Source of the DNA: Candidatus Bathyarchaeia archaeon
GTDB taxonomy: Archaea > Thermoproteota > Bathyarchaeia > Bathyarchaeales > Bathyarchaeaceae
Length of the DNA stretch: 64,000 nt
Reading direction: 5' to 3'
NCBI GenBank assembly: GCA_035283685.1
Contig: DATETJ010000002.1
Coordinates: 1 to 64,000 of the forward strand
The translations under genes were made by a program, and so were the position numbers. The stretch's first letter is position 1; the number at the start of each line of letters is the position of its first letter. Below the pieces are notes generated by a model. That model saw nothing but the letters and a program-made list of their open reading frames with translations. It ran no database searches and was not told where the DNA came from. Of the stretch, positions 35,580 to 43,759 are shown piece after piece.

Positions 35580-36278
35580 TCATACGATTAGTTCAGAAGT
35601 TTTGACAAGCTCAGTAAGGTCTTTAACTGTCGAGATTGAGGCGTTTTCCATGTCTTCTTTGCTGCTGAATCCCGTCAACACACCTATTGTCTTTATTCCC
35701 AGTTTCTTTGCTGGTTCTATTTCTCCGACTGCATCGCCTACACACAGCATCTCCTTAGGGTCTATTTTGGTCAATCCGATCACACACTCGTACAGTCTAG
35801 TTCTTTGTTCTTGAAAAGGAAGCAGTGGTATGTCTTTTACCCCGTAATATCTTGCGGCAACCTCTCGAGTAACAATCAACGCGAAGAATGCTTTGATGTT
35901 GAACCATCTCAGTTCCTCCTCTGTAGATGAGAGAGTGTTTCTAGACGTAACGAGAACCAGTTTGTATTTCTTGGAAAGAGTAGAGAGCGCATCGTATGCA
36001 TCAGCGTGGATTTTCGTCAAGTTTAGAGCGTTCTCTCTGTTTGTGAAATGAAGAAAGCTTGCTTCTATGTACTCTTTTTCCTGTTTTTCAGTGAATTTTA
36101 TTCCAAGCTCCTTAACTATGCCCATCGTTCCTATACCGTGTCGATAGTGTTTTTTCACGTCATTTAGAGTGATATCATAGCCGAGGTCGTTTAGAGCCTG
36201 ATATCGTGCGAAGGCGTCCCTTTCAGTGATGTCGAAAATTGTTCCATCCAAATCAAAGAGAATCGCTTTCACTTGCAT
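35580..36278 (-). CDS. HAD-superfamily hydrolase (phosphoglycolate-phosphatase-like)
   Basis: This 232-residue protein has all four HAD motifs. Motif I is ILFDLDGTIFD, with both Asps, motif II is LVTSRN, the motif III Lys is in GLTKIDPKEML, and motif IV is CVGDAVGEIEPAKKLG. A helical C1 cap lies at about 15-85 (KKHYRHGIGTMGIVKELG). The substrate is unknown; phosphoglycolate or a nucleoside monophosphate is typical. The ATG at 36278 has GGGAG upstream. Confidence 0.87.
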   Translation of the reverse strand: MQVKAILFDLDGTIFDITERDAFARYQALNDLGYDITLNDVKKHYRHGIGTMGIVKELGIKFTEKQEKEYIEASFLHFTNRENALNLTKIHADAYDALSTLSKKYKLVLVTSRNTLSSTEEELRWFNIKAFFALIVTREVAARYYGVKDIPLLPFQEQRTRLYECVIGLTKIDPKEMLCVGDAVGEIEPAKKLGIKTIGVLTGFSSKEDMENASISTVKDLTELVKTSELIV

Positions 36279-36340
36279 CTTCTCCCTTTCACAACAGTCC
36301 TCTTCTTTGATTGACTTTACAGTGCACTATGTATATGAGA

Positions 36341-36874
36341 TTAGACTGAATAGGTTCTGTTCTTCGGAGGAGAGTACGGATTTTCCCAGTCGATTGGCTT
36401 CCCCGTCGAGAACATGTGTTCCAGTCTTCCGAGAACGATGTCCCAAGCACGCATGAAATACTGGAACACCTTCTCCCATTCTTCACCTTCCTTCCAGCCT
36501 AAATGCGTTAACCTAACTTTCGTCTGGTCACGCGCGATAGGATAAAATTGGACAACTACCCACGTGTGTTTCTGCTTTTGCTCCTTCCGAACATTTGGAA
36601 ACTCAGGCGGCGCATTCCACTCAAACGACAACATCACCATAGGAAGAAAACTCAGCACCCTGCAGCCCTCGCCGCCCCGCGAGCCTTTCGAAGCTTCAAG
36701 ATCAAAGTACAACTCATAACGCCCACCCGGAGTAAGCTCAATTATAGCTTTAGGAGCAAAAAACTTCATAGCCCCTTCGTTCGTTGTCCACGCATTCCAC
36801 ACTTTCTCAATAGGAGCATTCACTTTCACTTCCTTTCGAACGACACGACCCAAAATTCCACTCGCTTCATCCAT
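36341..36874 (-). CDS. SRPBCC/START-domain protein (AHSA1-like)
   Basis: This protein of about 177 residues has the helix-grip fold of the AHSA1/CalC family. It has VRKEVKVNAPIEKVWNAWTTNEGAMKFF at the N-terminus, a strand-rich middle with GGRYELYFD, and a long C-terminal helix (GEEWEKVFQYFMRAWDIVLGRLE). Such domains bind hydrophobic ligands or act as co-chaperones. The reading frame also allows a GTG at 36880; the ATG at 36874 is used here. It has no visible partner gene. Confidence 0.8.
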   Translation of the reverse strand: MDEASGILGRVVRKEVKVNAPIEKVWNAWTTNEGAMKFFAPKAIIELTPGGRYELYFDLEASKGSRGGEGCRVLSFLPMVMLSFEWNAPPEFPNVRKEQKQKHTWVVVQFYPIARDQTKVRLTHLGWKEGEEWEKVFQYFMRAWDIVLGRLEHMFSTGKPIDWENPYSPPKNRTYSV

Positions 36875-37031
36875 AACCACAACACCACATGACTACGCAA
36901 GGGAGTCTCCTATCTTCATCGAGCCTTTTTATGGTTTCCAGAACCCACACTATCCAGAAAACCCCAATGTTAGAGAAGTTGCCAATACTGAAGTTAAGTC
37001 GAAGTTAAAAGCATCCAAACCAAAACCAACA

Positions 37032-37085
37032 GAAGAAGGCGTAAGGGACTTGCCTCCTTCTTCATCTGAAATTTCTCTTCCCACA
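37032..37085 (+). repeat. Stem-loop element, copy A
   Basis: The hairpin has eight perfect base pairs around an AGGGA-containing loop and continues into TGAAATTTCTCTTCCC. Copy B at 58388-58440 has GAAGAAGGC pairing with GCCTTCTTC, the same TAAAGGGA-type loop and TTGAAATTTGTTTTCCC after it. Both sit in AC-rich non-coding DNA. Confidence 0.6.
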
Positions 37086-37123
37086 GAGCTCACTCGCTCA
37101 ACATAGCCAATAGCCACGCATAG

Positions 37124-37163
37124 CAACATTAAACGTCACGCATGCCAACATTGAACGTCACGC
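37124..37163 (+). repeat. Tandem 22-base repeat, two units
   Basis: CAACATTAAACGTCACGC at 37124-37141 and CAACATTGAACGTCACGC at 37146-37163 differ at one base and are separated by four bases. Two copies are too few for a CRISPR array and there are no spacers. Confidence 0.6.
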
Positions 37164-37288
37164 TAAAACACCAACAAACAGCCCAAGAAACACCATACAG
37201 AACTGCGAACTGCGCCAAACCCACAAACTGAAAAGTCTAACTTTCACCGCAAAAAAATTTTTCTCCACTCGTACTAACGAGGTCACGC

Positions 37289-37567
37289 CTAGTCTTTTAT
37301 GGCTTCCAGTATGCTCATGACGTTCCACAGTTTAACTCGAGTGTAAGGCGGCATATTCGGATCCTGCAAAATCTCATCCAACATCGAAATCGCGTTACTA
37401 GCCCGAACCGCAGGCGAATACTGAGAACCCCTCAAAGTCTCAATACTGTTCTTAGCCGCCCTTCTAATATTCCTAGGCGTAGTCGTATCCTCGGAAACCA
37501 TGTCGAGAACAGCCACAGCCTCCTCGACACGCTGCTCGTACTCCTTCACCTTCTTCTTCCCAACCAA
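37289..37567 (-). CDS. UPF0147 family protein
   Basis: This 92-residue all-helical protein of a family found across archaea has VAVLDMVSEDTTTPRNIRRAAKNSIETL and SPAVRASNAISMLDEILQDPNMPPYTRVKLWNVMSILEAI, the family core. The start is TTG at 37567. GGAGGT eight bases upstream decides it against the ATG further up at 37618. The function of the family is not established. It is divergent from the p27-like gene at 37656. Confidence 0.9.
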   Translation of the reverse strand: MVGKKKVKEYEQRVEEAVAVLDMVSEDTTTPRNIRRAAKNSIETLRGSQYSPAVRASNAISMLDEILQDPNMPPYTRVKLWNVMSILEAIKD

Positions 37568-37655
37568 ACAACAAGACCTCCATACAAAATGGCACCGAGC
37601 GATACTCAAATAATCCACAACTCAATTAAACCTTTTCGCAAGAAGGCACAACCAC

Positions 37656-38009
37656 ATGACAGAGGAACAAAAAGACCTACAAAAGATGGCAGACCTACTC
37701 AAGCAAGGAGCCACACTCACCGAACTATCATGCCCAGCCTGCGCCTCACCGCTTTTCAAACTCAAAAGCGGCGAACTATGGTGCGCCAAATGCCAAAAAC
37801 GCGTTATCGTAATAAAAGAAGGAGAAACACAGGAAGAAGCCACTGAAAGTCTGATGCTCAGCGGACTAGAATCAACAGTCGTAACAAAAATAAAAGAAGT
37901 GCAGGCGAAAATCAACGAGGAAAAAGACCCAGCTCAACTGGAAAAACTCAGCACCACACTAGCATCGCTATTGGAGAACTTGGAAAAAATCAAGAAAATG
38001 AAACAGTGA
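37656..38009 (+). CDS. Autoantigen p27-like zinc-ribbon protein (Sjogren's/scleroderma autoantigen 1 family)
   Basis: This 117-residue protein has a zinc ribbon with two CxxC pairs (LSCPACASPLFK and WCAKCQKRV, about residues 26-47). A charged coiled-coil-like C-terminus follows (ESTVVTKIKEVQAKINEEKDPAQLEKLSTTLASLLENLEKIKK). This is the layout of the p27 autoantigen family, conserved in archaea and eukaryotes with an unclear role. The ATG at 37656 has AGAAGG about nine bases before it. Confidence 0.87.
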   Translation: MTEEQKDLQKMADLLKQGATLTELSCPACASPLFKLKSGELWCAKCQKRVIVIKEGETQEEATESLMLSGLESTVVTKIKEVQAKINEEKDPAQLEKLSTTLASLLENLEKIKKMKQ

Positions 38010-38023
38010 GTTGACACTAAAGA

Positions 38024-38629
38024 CTAGGCTTTCAACTTTTCCAACACAGTCTTCAGGATATCTTTTGCCACTTCCTTGATCGGCTTGTCACCGTCCAGCG
38101 AAATCATCCGTTGCCGCTGTGCCAACTCTAGATACACGTCCCTCACCTTCCTCAAATTCCGCATGTTCTCCATCACAGACTTCTTCTTCTTTAGTCGGCC
38201 AACCACCACGTCAGGAAGAACGTCCAGCAGCAAAGCCAAGTCAGGTTTCAAAGCAAACAGGTTAATGCAATCTATCCAGTCCAAATCCAGTCCACCTGCT
38301 CCCTGATACGCTAGGCTCGAGTAAATGTAGCGGTCACACACCACGATCTTGCCCTGTTTCAATAAAGGCTCAACCTCGGTCTCCACATGGTCTACTCTGT
38401 CAGCCGCGAACAACAGGGCTTCTAGAGCGATTGGCACACGCCTCTCACGGTCAAGCACATAACTGCGTATCAGTTTCCCAACCTTGCCAACACTGGGTTC
38501 AGTCGTGTAGACTGCATCAAAGCCTCGACGTCGAAGATTCCTGACCAGTAGTTTGGCTTGAGTTGTTTTCCCACAGCCGTCGACTCCTTCAATGCACACG
38601 AACTTGCCTGTCGTCTTGCGCCTTGCCAT
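38024..38629 (-). CDS. tmk: Thymidylate kinase
   Basis: This protein of about 201 residues phosphorylates dTMP to dTDP. From the ATG at 38629 it reads MARRKTTGKFVCIEGVDGCGKTTQAK, where GVDGCGKTT is the P-loop. The DRY-type motif is CDRYIYSSLAYQGAGGL, and the LID segment is near MRNLRKVRDVYLELAQ. The conserved Asp-Arg and Tyr that bind dTMP are in place. An earlier ATG at 38677 is open but has no ribosome binding site and would lengthen the enzyme beyond the family norm. Confidence 0.92.
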   Translation of the reverse strand: MARRKTTGKFVCIEGVDGCGKTTQAKLLVRNLRRRGFDAVYTTEPSVGKVGKLIRSYVLDRERRVPIALEALLFAADRVDHVETEVEPLLKQGKIVVCDRYIYSSLAYQGAGGLDLDWIDCINLFALKPDLALLLDVLPDVVVGRLKKKKSVMENMRNLRKVRDVYLELAQRQRMISLDGDKPIKEVAKDILKTVLEKLKA

Positions 38630-38765
38630 CCGGTTCTCAACTCGTAAGCTTCGCAACATGTTAAACCCATGGGGCATAAATGAGTTTCAGTCCTTTCTCC
38701 GAATAGGATCGATTGCTTTAATAACTTTGACAAAATCAAGCTTTCAGAAGAGAGGCGCCCATGGT

Positions 38766-40043
38766 ATGAGGCAGTATTGGGGCGAAATCAAAGACCCTGT
38801 TCACGGCTACGTATACATAACCGAAGCCGAAAAACAGATCATTGATTCTTTTCCAGTGCAACGGCTCAGAAGGCTTAGGCAACTAGCCGGAGCCGAATAC
38901 GTTTATCCAGCTGCCAACCACACACGGTTTGAACACTGCGTTGGCGTCATGCACCTAGCCGGTGTGATGGCTGAAAACCCCTTCCTGTCCAAACACTTCA
39001 ACGACAACGAATATCAGCTGATCCGCATCGCAGCCCTACTGCACGATGTTGGACATGGACCGTTCTCGCACATTTTTGAGCATTTGCTAGTCAAATTTCT
39101 CAACAAAACGCATGAAGACATCAACGTTTGGATTGTGCAGAAATCCGAATTGAAGGACATCATCAGCAAGCTAGGATTCAATGTTGACCAAGTGGCTAAG
39201 CTGTCGGTGGGATGGCTGCACAAGCCCAAACGGGCCTTCATGGATCAAATCATACGCAGCGCCGTTGATGTGGACAAGCTGGATTTCGTGGTTCGCGACA
39301 CGTATCACACAGGCGCCCAATATGGCTATGTTGATGTCTTCCGTCTGATTCAAACCTTAGACGTGCTGGACCAAAATCTAGCCGTTGACGCAGGCGCGTT
39401 ATCAGCGCTCGAATCCTTCATCCTAGCCCGAATTGAATCGTTCAAGAGCATATACTTCCACCGTGTCGGACGAGCCGTCCAACTCATGCTAGCCATGGCT
39501 ATGGAAGAAGCAAAAGACGAACTCGGCCTAGTTGACTTCAAAACGCCAGAAGAATACCTTGCCTTCGACGATTACACTGTTTGGACCATGCTCAAAAAAT
39601 CGAAAAAATCAAAAAAAGTCATCGAAAACCTTGAGAAACGACGACTACTCAAATGCGCCTACGACCGAACCTTTTACGTGCGCGACAAGACTGTCTCCAA
39701 CCTTTTCAGCCACGAAGAGATCCGCAATCAACTGCGTGACCAAATCGCTGAAAAAGCCAAAGTGAAACCGCGCGACGTAGTCATCGACGTACCCACGCTG
39801 CCCTCAGTGCCCTACAGCCACTCGGTTCTGCTTGAGCCTATGGAGATTCCAGTTTTCACCCGAACCCGTGAAGGTGAGAAGGTTCCGCAGCGGCTTAGCG
39901 ACATATCGGGTATATTTGACGTGTTAAAGGGGTTCATCAACATCTTGCGCGTATACACTGATGTGGAGCATAGAGAAAGGGTGAGCGCCGCCGCAGTCAA
40001 ACTCTTAGGCGACTTGCCATCATCCGCAAAAATATCTTTCTAG
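38766..40043 (+). CDS. HD-domain phosphohydrolase (SAMHD1/dGTPase-like)
   Basis: This protein of about 425 residues has the metal-binding HD residues in HTRFEHCVGVMHLAG and LLHDVGHGPFSH, then SAVDVDKLDFVVRDTYHTGAQYG, which completes the H-HD-D set. It also starts WGEIKDPVHGYVYIT, the characteristic N-terminus of dNTP triphosphohydrolase-like proteins in archaea. It may hydrolyse dNTPs. The ATG at 38766 has AGAGG ten bases upstream and a TATA-like CTTTAATAAC at about 38717. The next gene begins three bases after the stop. Confidence 0.9.
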   Translation: MRQYWGEIKDPVHGYVYITEAEKQIIDSFPVQRLRRLRQLAGAEYVYPAANHTRFEHCVGVMHLAGVMAENPFLSKHFNDNEYQLIRIAALLHDVGHGPFSHIFEHLLVKFLNKTHEDINVWIVQKSELKDIISKLGFNVDQVAKLSVGWLHKPKRAFMDQIIRSAVDVDKLDFVVRDTYHTGAQYGYVDVFRLIQTLDVLDQNLAVDAGALSALESFILARIESFKSIYFHRVGRAVQLMLAMAMEEAKDELGLVDFKTPEEYLAFDDYTVWTMLKKSKKSKKVIENLEKRRLLKCAYDRTFYVRDKTVSNLFSHEEIRNQLRDQIAEKAKVKPRDVVIDVPTLPSVPYSHSVLLEPMEIPVFTRTREGEKVPQRLSDISGIFDVLKGFINILRVYTDVEHRERVSAAAVKLLGDLPSSAKISF

Positions 40044-40046
40044 AAA

Positions 40047-40469
40047 ATGGCGGGAAGATTGTTGCCACGAGTCAAGAAGACCCTCAAAGGAAGAGGCATC
40101 GCAGGTGGTCGCAGCAGAGGAGTCGCTTTGGTTTCAAATATGCCTTTGAGCTTTTTGGGCGGAGTAGACTACGATTCCGGCGTTGTCATCGAAAAAAACC
40201 ACGACTTAAAAGGCCAACCGCTGAAAGATAAGATCCTCTGTTTCACGTCGGGGCATGGTTCAACAGTGGGCAGCTATGTATTGTATTCGCTGGCTAAGAA
40301 GGGAGCCGGCCCAAAAGCCATCGTCAATCACATAGCCGACACAGTCATAGTTGTGGGCGCCATAATCGCTGAAATTCCCATGGTTGACCAAATCGACATC
40401 AAACAGATCACAACGGGCAACGTAGTTGAGGTCGATGGCGACAAGGGCACAGTGAAAATCATAGAATAG
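40047..40469 (+). CDS. Phosphomevalonate dehydratase small subunit (aconitase X swivel, DUF126)
   Basis: This 140-residue protein is the swivel domain of aconitase X. GRGIAGGRSRGVALVSNMPLSFLGGVDYDSG opens it. ENHDLKGQ-like NHDLKGQPLKDKILCFTSGHGSTVGSYVLYSLAKKG contains the Ser of the substrate site (GSTVGS). With the large subunit at 40485 it should dehydrate mevalonate 5-phosphate to trans-anhydromevalonate phosphate, a step of the modified mevalonate pathway described in Aeropyrum. It lies 15 bases upstream of the large subunit and just after the HD gene. Confidence 0.88.
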   Translation: MAGRLLPRVKKTLKGRGIAGGRSRGVALVSNMPLSFLGGVDYDSGVVIEKNHDLKGQPLKDKILCFTSGHGSTVGSYVLYSLAKKGAGPKAIVNHIADTVIVVGAIIAEIPMVDQIDIKQITTGNVVEVDGDKGTVKIIE

Positions 40470-40484
40470 GAGACTGGGCCAAGC

Positions 40485-41651
40485 TTGTACCTAACCAAGG
40501 TTGAGGAGCGCACGTTAGACGGCGAACACGGCTGGGCTAACCAAATTGCCATGAAAATTCTTGTGAAACTAGGCGACTTGTTCGGCGCGACCCGACTGAT
40601 TCCCGTGCAGTCGGCGCATCTATCAGGCGTGTCCTACAAGCATTTAGGCGACGCGGCGATAGAGTTTCTCGGCGAGCTTGCAAGCAAGGGTGGTGAAGCT
40701 AAGGCGGCTTCGACGCTTAATCCGTCAAGCTTTGACCCAAAGTACTTAGTGAAACGTTACTCTAAGGAACGATTTGCCAAGCAAAAGCGCATACTCGAGC
40801 TTTACGGGCAAATGCGTATTCAGCCTACCCTGACTTGCACACCATATTATCTTCAAGAGCCCCAAGCTGGCCAGCATTTGGCTTGGGCAGAGTCCTCAGC
40901 CGTGGTGTACGCCAACTCAGTGTTAGACGCGTGGACTAATCGTGAAGGAAGCCCAAGTGCGTTGGCAGCCGCCTTAATCGGGAAAACCCCGAACTACGGT
41001 GTACATCAGCCGGAAAACCGCAAGCCCAACGTGCTAGTCAACGTCGAAGCCAAACTTAAGACGGAAACGGATTTCGGCGCGCTTGGAATCCATTTGGGCA
41101 AGTTACTGAAAGACAGGGTTCCTGCTTTTCAAGGGCTGCGAGGCTCAGACGATGAGTTGAAGCAGTTGGGCGCGGCAATGGCATCAAGCGGCATGACTGC
41201 ACTTTTTCACAGGACATCTCCAAGGGGCAAGGGGATGTTAGAGACAGTTTCAGTTGAAACCCGCGAAATTGAGGAGTCGGCTTCAAGTCTCTGTACTTCA
41301 GAAAAATCTCCAGACCTTGTTTTCATCGGATGCCCTCACTGCTCAGCAAACGAGGTTAAGGAAATCGCCGGTCTTCTTGAGAATAAGAAAGCTCGCAGAG
41401 ACGTTGAACTGTGGGTATGCACCTCAAGGTATGTGCGTGACAAGGCGAAAAAGCATGTTGAAGTCATCGAACGAGCTGGCGGACACGTGCTATGCGACAC
41501 ATGCGTTTTGGTTACATGGGTGAAGGACTTGGGCTTTGATACGCTTATGACGAATTCGGCAAAAACAGCCTTCTATGCGCCCACTTTGAATGAAGTGGAT
41601 GCTACTCTGAAGCCCGTACGCCACTGTATAGAAGCCGCGTGTCAACAGTAG
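40485..41651 (+). CDS. Phosphomevalonate dehydratase large subunit (aconitase X catalytic domain, DUF521)
   Basis: This 388-residue protein is the AcnX catalytic domain. The cysteine-bearing segments TLTCTPYYLQEPQAG, IGCPHCSAN and LCDTCVLVTW fit the 4Fe-4S ligands of AcnX enzymes. SSAVVYANSVLDAWTNREGSPSALAAALIGKTPNYG is a family hallmark. It starts with TTG at 40485, 15 bases after the small subunit, so the pair forms an operon. The neighbouring ubiD gene (41969) would use the product, which supports phosphomevalonate dehydratase rather than a hydroxyproline-type AcnX. Confidence 0.9.
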   Translation: MYLTKVEERTLDGEHGWANQIAMKILVKLGDLFGATRLIPVQSAHLSGVSYKHLGDAAIEFLGELASKGGEAKAASTLNPSSFDPKYLVKRYSKERFAKQKRILELYGQMRIQPTLTCTPYYLQEPQAGQHLAWAESSAVVYANSVLDAWTNREGSPSALAAALIGKTPNYGVHQPENRKPNVLVNVEAKLKTETDFGALGIHLGKLLKDRVPAFQGLRGSDDELKQLGAAMASSGMTALFHRTSPRGKGMLETVSVETREIEESASSLCTSEKSPDLVFIGCPHCSANEVKEIAGLLENKKARRDVELWVCTSRYVRDKAKKHVEVIERAGGHVLCDTCVLVTWVKDLGFDTLMTNSAKTAFYAPTLNEVDATLKPVRHCIEAACQQ

Positions 41652-41692
41652 TTTCGGGTCAGCTCCTGCAAGCTAAAGGCATGTTCTGAAGC

Positions 41693-41914
41693 TCATAAGT
41701 TTGAGGGGTTTTTTCTTCCCCAGTCGGTTTTGTTCCAGATTCTTTCATGAAGATAATATGCAATGCTAGTGTAGACATTGCTCACTATTGTAAACCCTAG
41801 TGAAATCTCAATTCTGCTTGTGAGAAGGTAGATTGTAGTGAAATCTAAGATTACTATCAGAATTCTGTACGTAACAGCTTTGGTCAACGACCTCTTTCGA
41901 GTTACGATACTCAT
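41693..41914 (-). CDS. Small DUF2061-type membrane protein
   Basis: This 73-residue protein has two hydrophobic segments (RILIVILDFTTIYLL and ISLGFTIVSNVYTSIAYYL) and ends HERIWNKTDWGR. That matches the DUF2061 family, whose HE-R-x-W-x-x-x-x-W-G ending is distinctive. The function is unknown. In some organisms the family is linked to sulfur assimilation, but nothing here supports that. The ATG at 41914 stands alone between the AcnX and UbiD genes. Confidence 0.82.
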   Translation of the reverse strand: MSIVTRKRSLTKAVTYRILIVILDFTTIYLLTSRIEISLGFTIVSNVYTSIAYYLHERIWNKTDWGRKNPSNL

Positions 41915-41968
41915 CTTGTTTCACAGGCACCTTTTGAAGTCTTGTTGAGTTAAGCAGCCATCTTAGAA

Positions 41969-43321
41969 TCATTGTTTCTTCAGAGCTTTTTTCAACTCAC
42001 TGATGGTCTCGGTTATTGACTTGCCGGCTGGGATTTTTGCCAGCTCAAACTTTTCCCGCGGCTTGTTCAACGGTCGAGTGGCGTCCACGCCGACTTTTGT
42101 AGTTAACCCTGTTTCCTGATCAGCTGAGGGGTCGAGTGTGGAGCCGCGAGCATGGGGGATAAGTAACAAGTCTTCGTTGGCTTGGAACCTTGTGGCGATG
42201 GCCCATTCAACCATATCTGGGTCGAAGACATCAATGTCTGTGTCAACCACAACCGCGTGCTTGAGGCTTGGATGGGCACTGAAGGTAGCGGCGAGGGCGT
42301 TTTTGGCGTCTCCGTCTACTTGTTTGTCAATTGAGACTATGGCGTGCAGCCAACCGCAGCCGCCGTTTGTCAGGTTCACGGCTTTGACTGTCGGGACGAC
42401 TTTTGACACGGCTTCCCAAATCATGGTTTCATGTGGCAAGCCCATGAGTAGTTTATGTTCTGAGCCTGAAGGCAACAGCGCTTGGTACATGTAGTCTCTT
42501 CGATGCATCATGCTGACAAGTTCCACTACGGGCTGCTTGCGTTGTACGTCGTAGGTGCCAGTGATGTCGACAAGCGGACCTTCAGTGACTTCTTTGTCGG
42601 TTAAAATTCTGCCTTCCAACACCAGCTCAGCTTCAGAGGGCGCGTAGGCCCTAACGTGTTCGCATTTGACTAGATTCATTTTGTTGTTGAGGAACGTGTT
42701 TGCCACGCCGAATTCGCTGACTCCGAAGGGCACTGGTGAAGCTGCGGCCAACATGACCGCTGGATGCGTGCCTATCGTGATGGCGACATCGAGGTTTTCT
42801 TTCTTTTCTTTGGCGGTTTTCCACATGTTGTACAAATGCCGTGGCACCAAGCGAATTGCCAAGTGATTGTCGTCTAAGACTTGGAGGCGATGAATGGATA
42901 CGTTTTCGATTTTTCCATCGGAGCTACGAGCTGAAATCACAGAAGATGTGATGTAAGCGCCTGCGTCGCGCTCAAAATGAGTAAGAATGGGAAGTTTGGA
43001 CAACCGCGCTTTCTCGACCACTTCGTTTACGGGTCCGCCTCGTACAATCTTGGGTGGCTGTGGCTCGCGCCAAGCTTTGGTTATTCGCTGGTGGAGCGCC
43101 TCTAGGCTTAAGCCCAGAGCCCAGCACAAGCGTTGGCGAGTCCCGCAGACTCCAGCTACGATTTTTGTGCGGCTGCCTTTCACGTTGTCAAAGTAAAGTA
43201 TTGGTCCGTTGTCGAATTCTTTCATGAAGGCTGAGACTTCAAAGCGTGGCGAAACTTCCCGGTCAACTTGCGTGAGTTGATTTTTCTTCTGCATTTCAGC
43301 CAAGAAACTTCGCAGACTCAC
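41969..43321 (-). CDS. UbiD-family decarboxylase, likely anhydromevalonate phosphate decarboxylase
   Basis: This 450-residue UbiD-type enzyme uses prenylated FMN. The family residues are present. YFDNVKGSRTKIVAGVCGTRQR, EFGVANTFLNNK and the C-terminal DTDIDVFDPDMVEWAIATRFQANEDLLLIP are all clear. Beside the AcnX pair, the likely reaction is decarboxylation of trans-anhydromevalonate 5-phosphate to isopentenyl phosphate, as for the Aeropyrum enzyme. The role rests on gene neighbourhood. The flavin prenyltransferase UbiX is not in this window. It overlaps the upstream small gene by four bases. Confidence 0.9.
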   Translation of the reverse strand: MSLRSFLAEMQKKNQLTQVDREVSPRFEVSAFMKEFDNGPILYFDNVKGSRTKIVAGVCGTRQRLCWALGLSLEALHQRITKAWREPQPPKIVRGGPVNEVVEKARLSKLPILTHFERDAGAYITSSVISARSSDGKIENVSIHRLQVLDDNHLAIRLVPRHLYNMWKTAKEKKENLDVAITIGTHPAVMLAAASPVPFGVSEFGVANTFLNNKMNLVKCEHVRAYAPSEAELVLEGRILTDKEVTEGPLVDITGTYDVQRKQPVVELVSMMHRRDYMYQALLPSGSEHKLLMGLPHETMIWEAVSKVVPTVKAVNLTNGGCGWLHAIVSIDKQVDGDAKNALAATFSAHPSLKHAVVVDTDIDVFDPDMVEWAIATRFQANEDLLLIPHARGSTLDPSADQETGLTTKVGVDATRPLNKPREKFELAKIPAGKSITETISELKKALKKQ

Positions 43322-43677
43322 TTCTTTGCAGCCTCCTTTTCCTGTTCGAATGTTTTGTCAAACAATTTGAGAAAAACTGCTCCTGCATCTTGGTCGCCTA
43401 GTCTGGTGAAAACTGATGCTAAGGCAAGTTTGCCTGTCTTGTGTGCTAGGCGTTCGGCTATCAGTCGGGCTATTATGATGTTTCTGTCTCCAAGCATTAT
43501 TGAAGACACTGGTGGCCCTATCATTTTTTCTGCGGGTGGCATGGCGACAGCCAAGGTGCCGAGTTGGTCTTCGGCTTCGCTTAGAAGTAGTAGGTTGGCG
43601 TTTTTGGTTTCAAGTCGCAAGGCGTAGAATGTGAGGTCGCCGTGTGTCATTTCCTCTTGCACGATTTTTGCGCGCAT
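43318..43677 (-). CDS. Small conserved protein, possible PAC3 (PSMG3)-like proteasome assembly chaperone
   Basis: This 119-residue protein lies just upstream of ubiD and overlaps it by four bases, so they are cotranscribed. The sequence order resembles PAC3/PSMG3. A strand NANLLLLSEAEDQLGTLAVAMPP matches the ILVLVTQ..KMGTL segment, followed by PVSSIMLGDRNIIIARLIAERLAHKTGKLALASVFTRLGDQD and a last helix GAVFLKLFDKTFEQEK. The match is from memory of the family pattern, not an alignment. It could equally be an uncharacterised beta-alpha protein linked to UbiD function. Confidence 0.4.
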   Translation of the reverse strand: MRAKIVQEEMTHGDLTFYALRLETKNANLLLLSEAEDQLGTLAVAMPPAEKMIGPPVSSIMLGDRNIIIARLIAERLAHKTGKLALASVFTRLGDQDAGAVFLKLFDKTFEQEKEAAKK

Positions 43678-43759
43678 TTTATTTTCGAACTCTACTAGGC
43701 TTATTTACTGCTTCGTATTACTATAACCTCCTTTTAAATCAAATTGGCGATCAGAGCGA

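Larger units (their letters stand above)
36875..37288. other. 414-base gap with a stem-loop repeat element and short direct repeats
   Basis: No gene is supported. The stretch holds a hairpin, GAAGAAGG at 37032-37039 pairing with CCTTCTTC at 37056-37063, followed by TGAAATTTCTCTTCCC. A very similar element lies at 58388-58440. Further downstream, CAACATTRAACGTCACGC is directly repeated at 37124-37141 and 37146-37163. Confidence 0.6.

Noticed and set aside
37124-37163. Short tandem repeats that might be a CRISPR array
   Set aside because: There are only two units, separated by four bases, with no spacers and no cas genes nearby.
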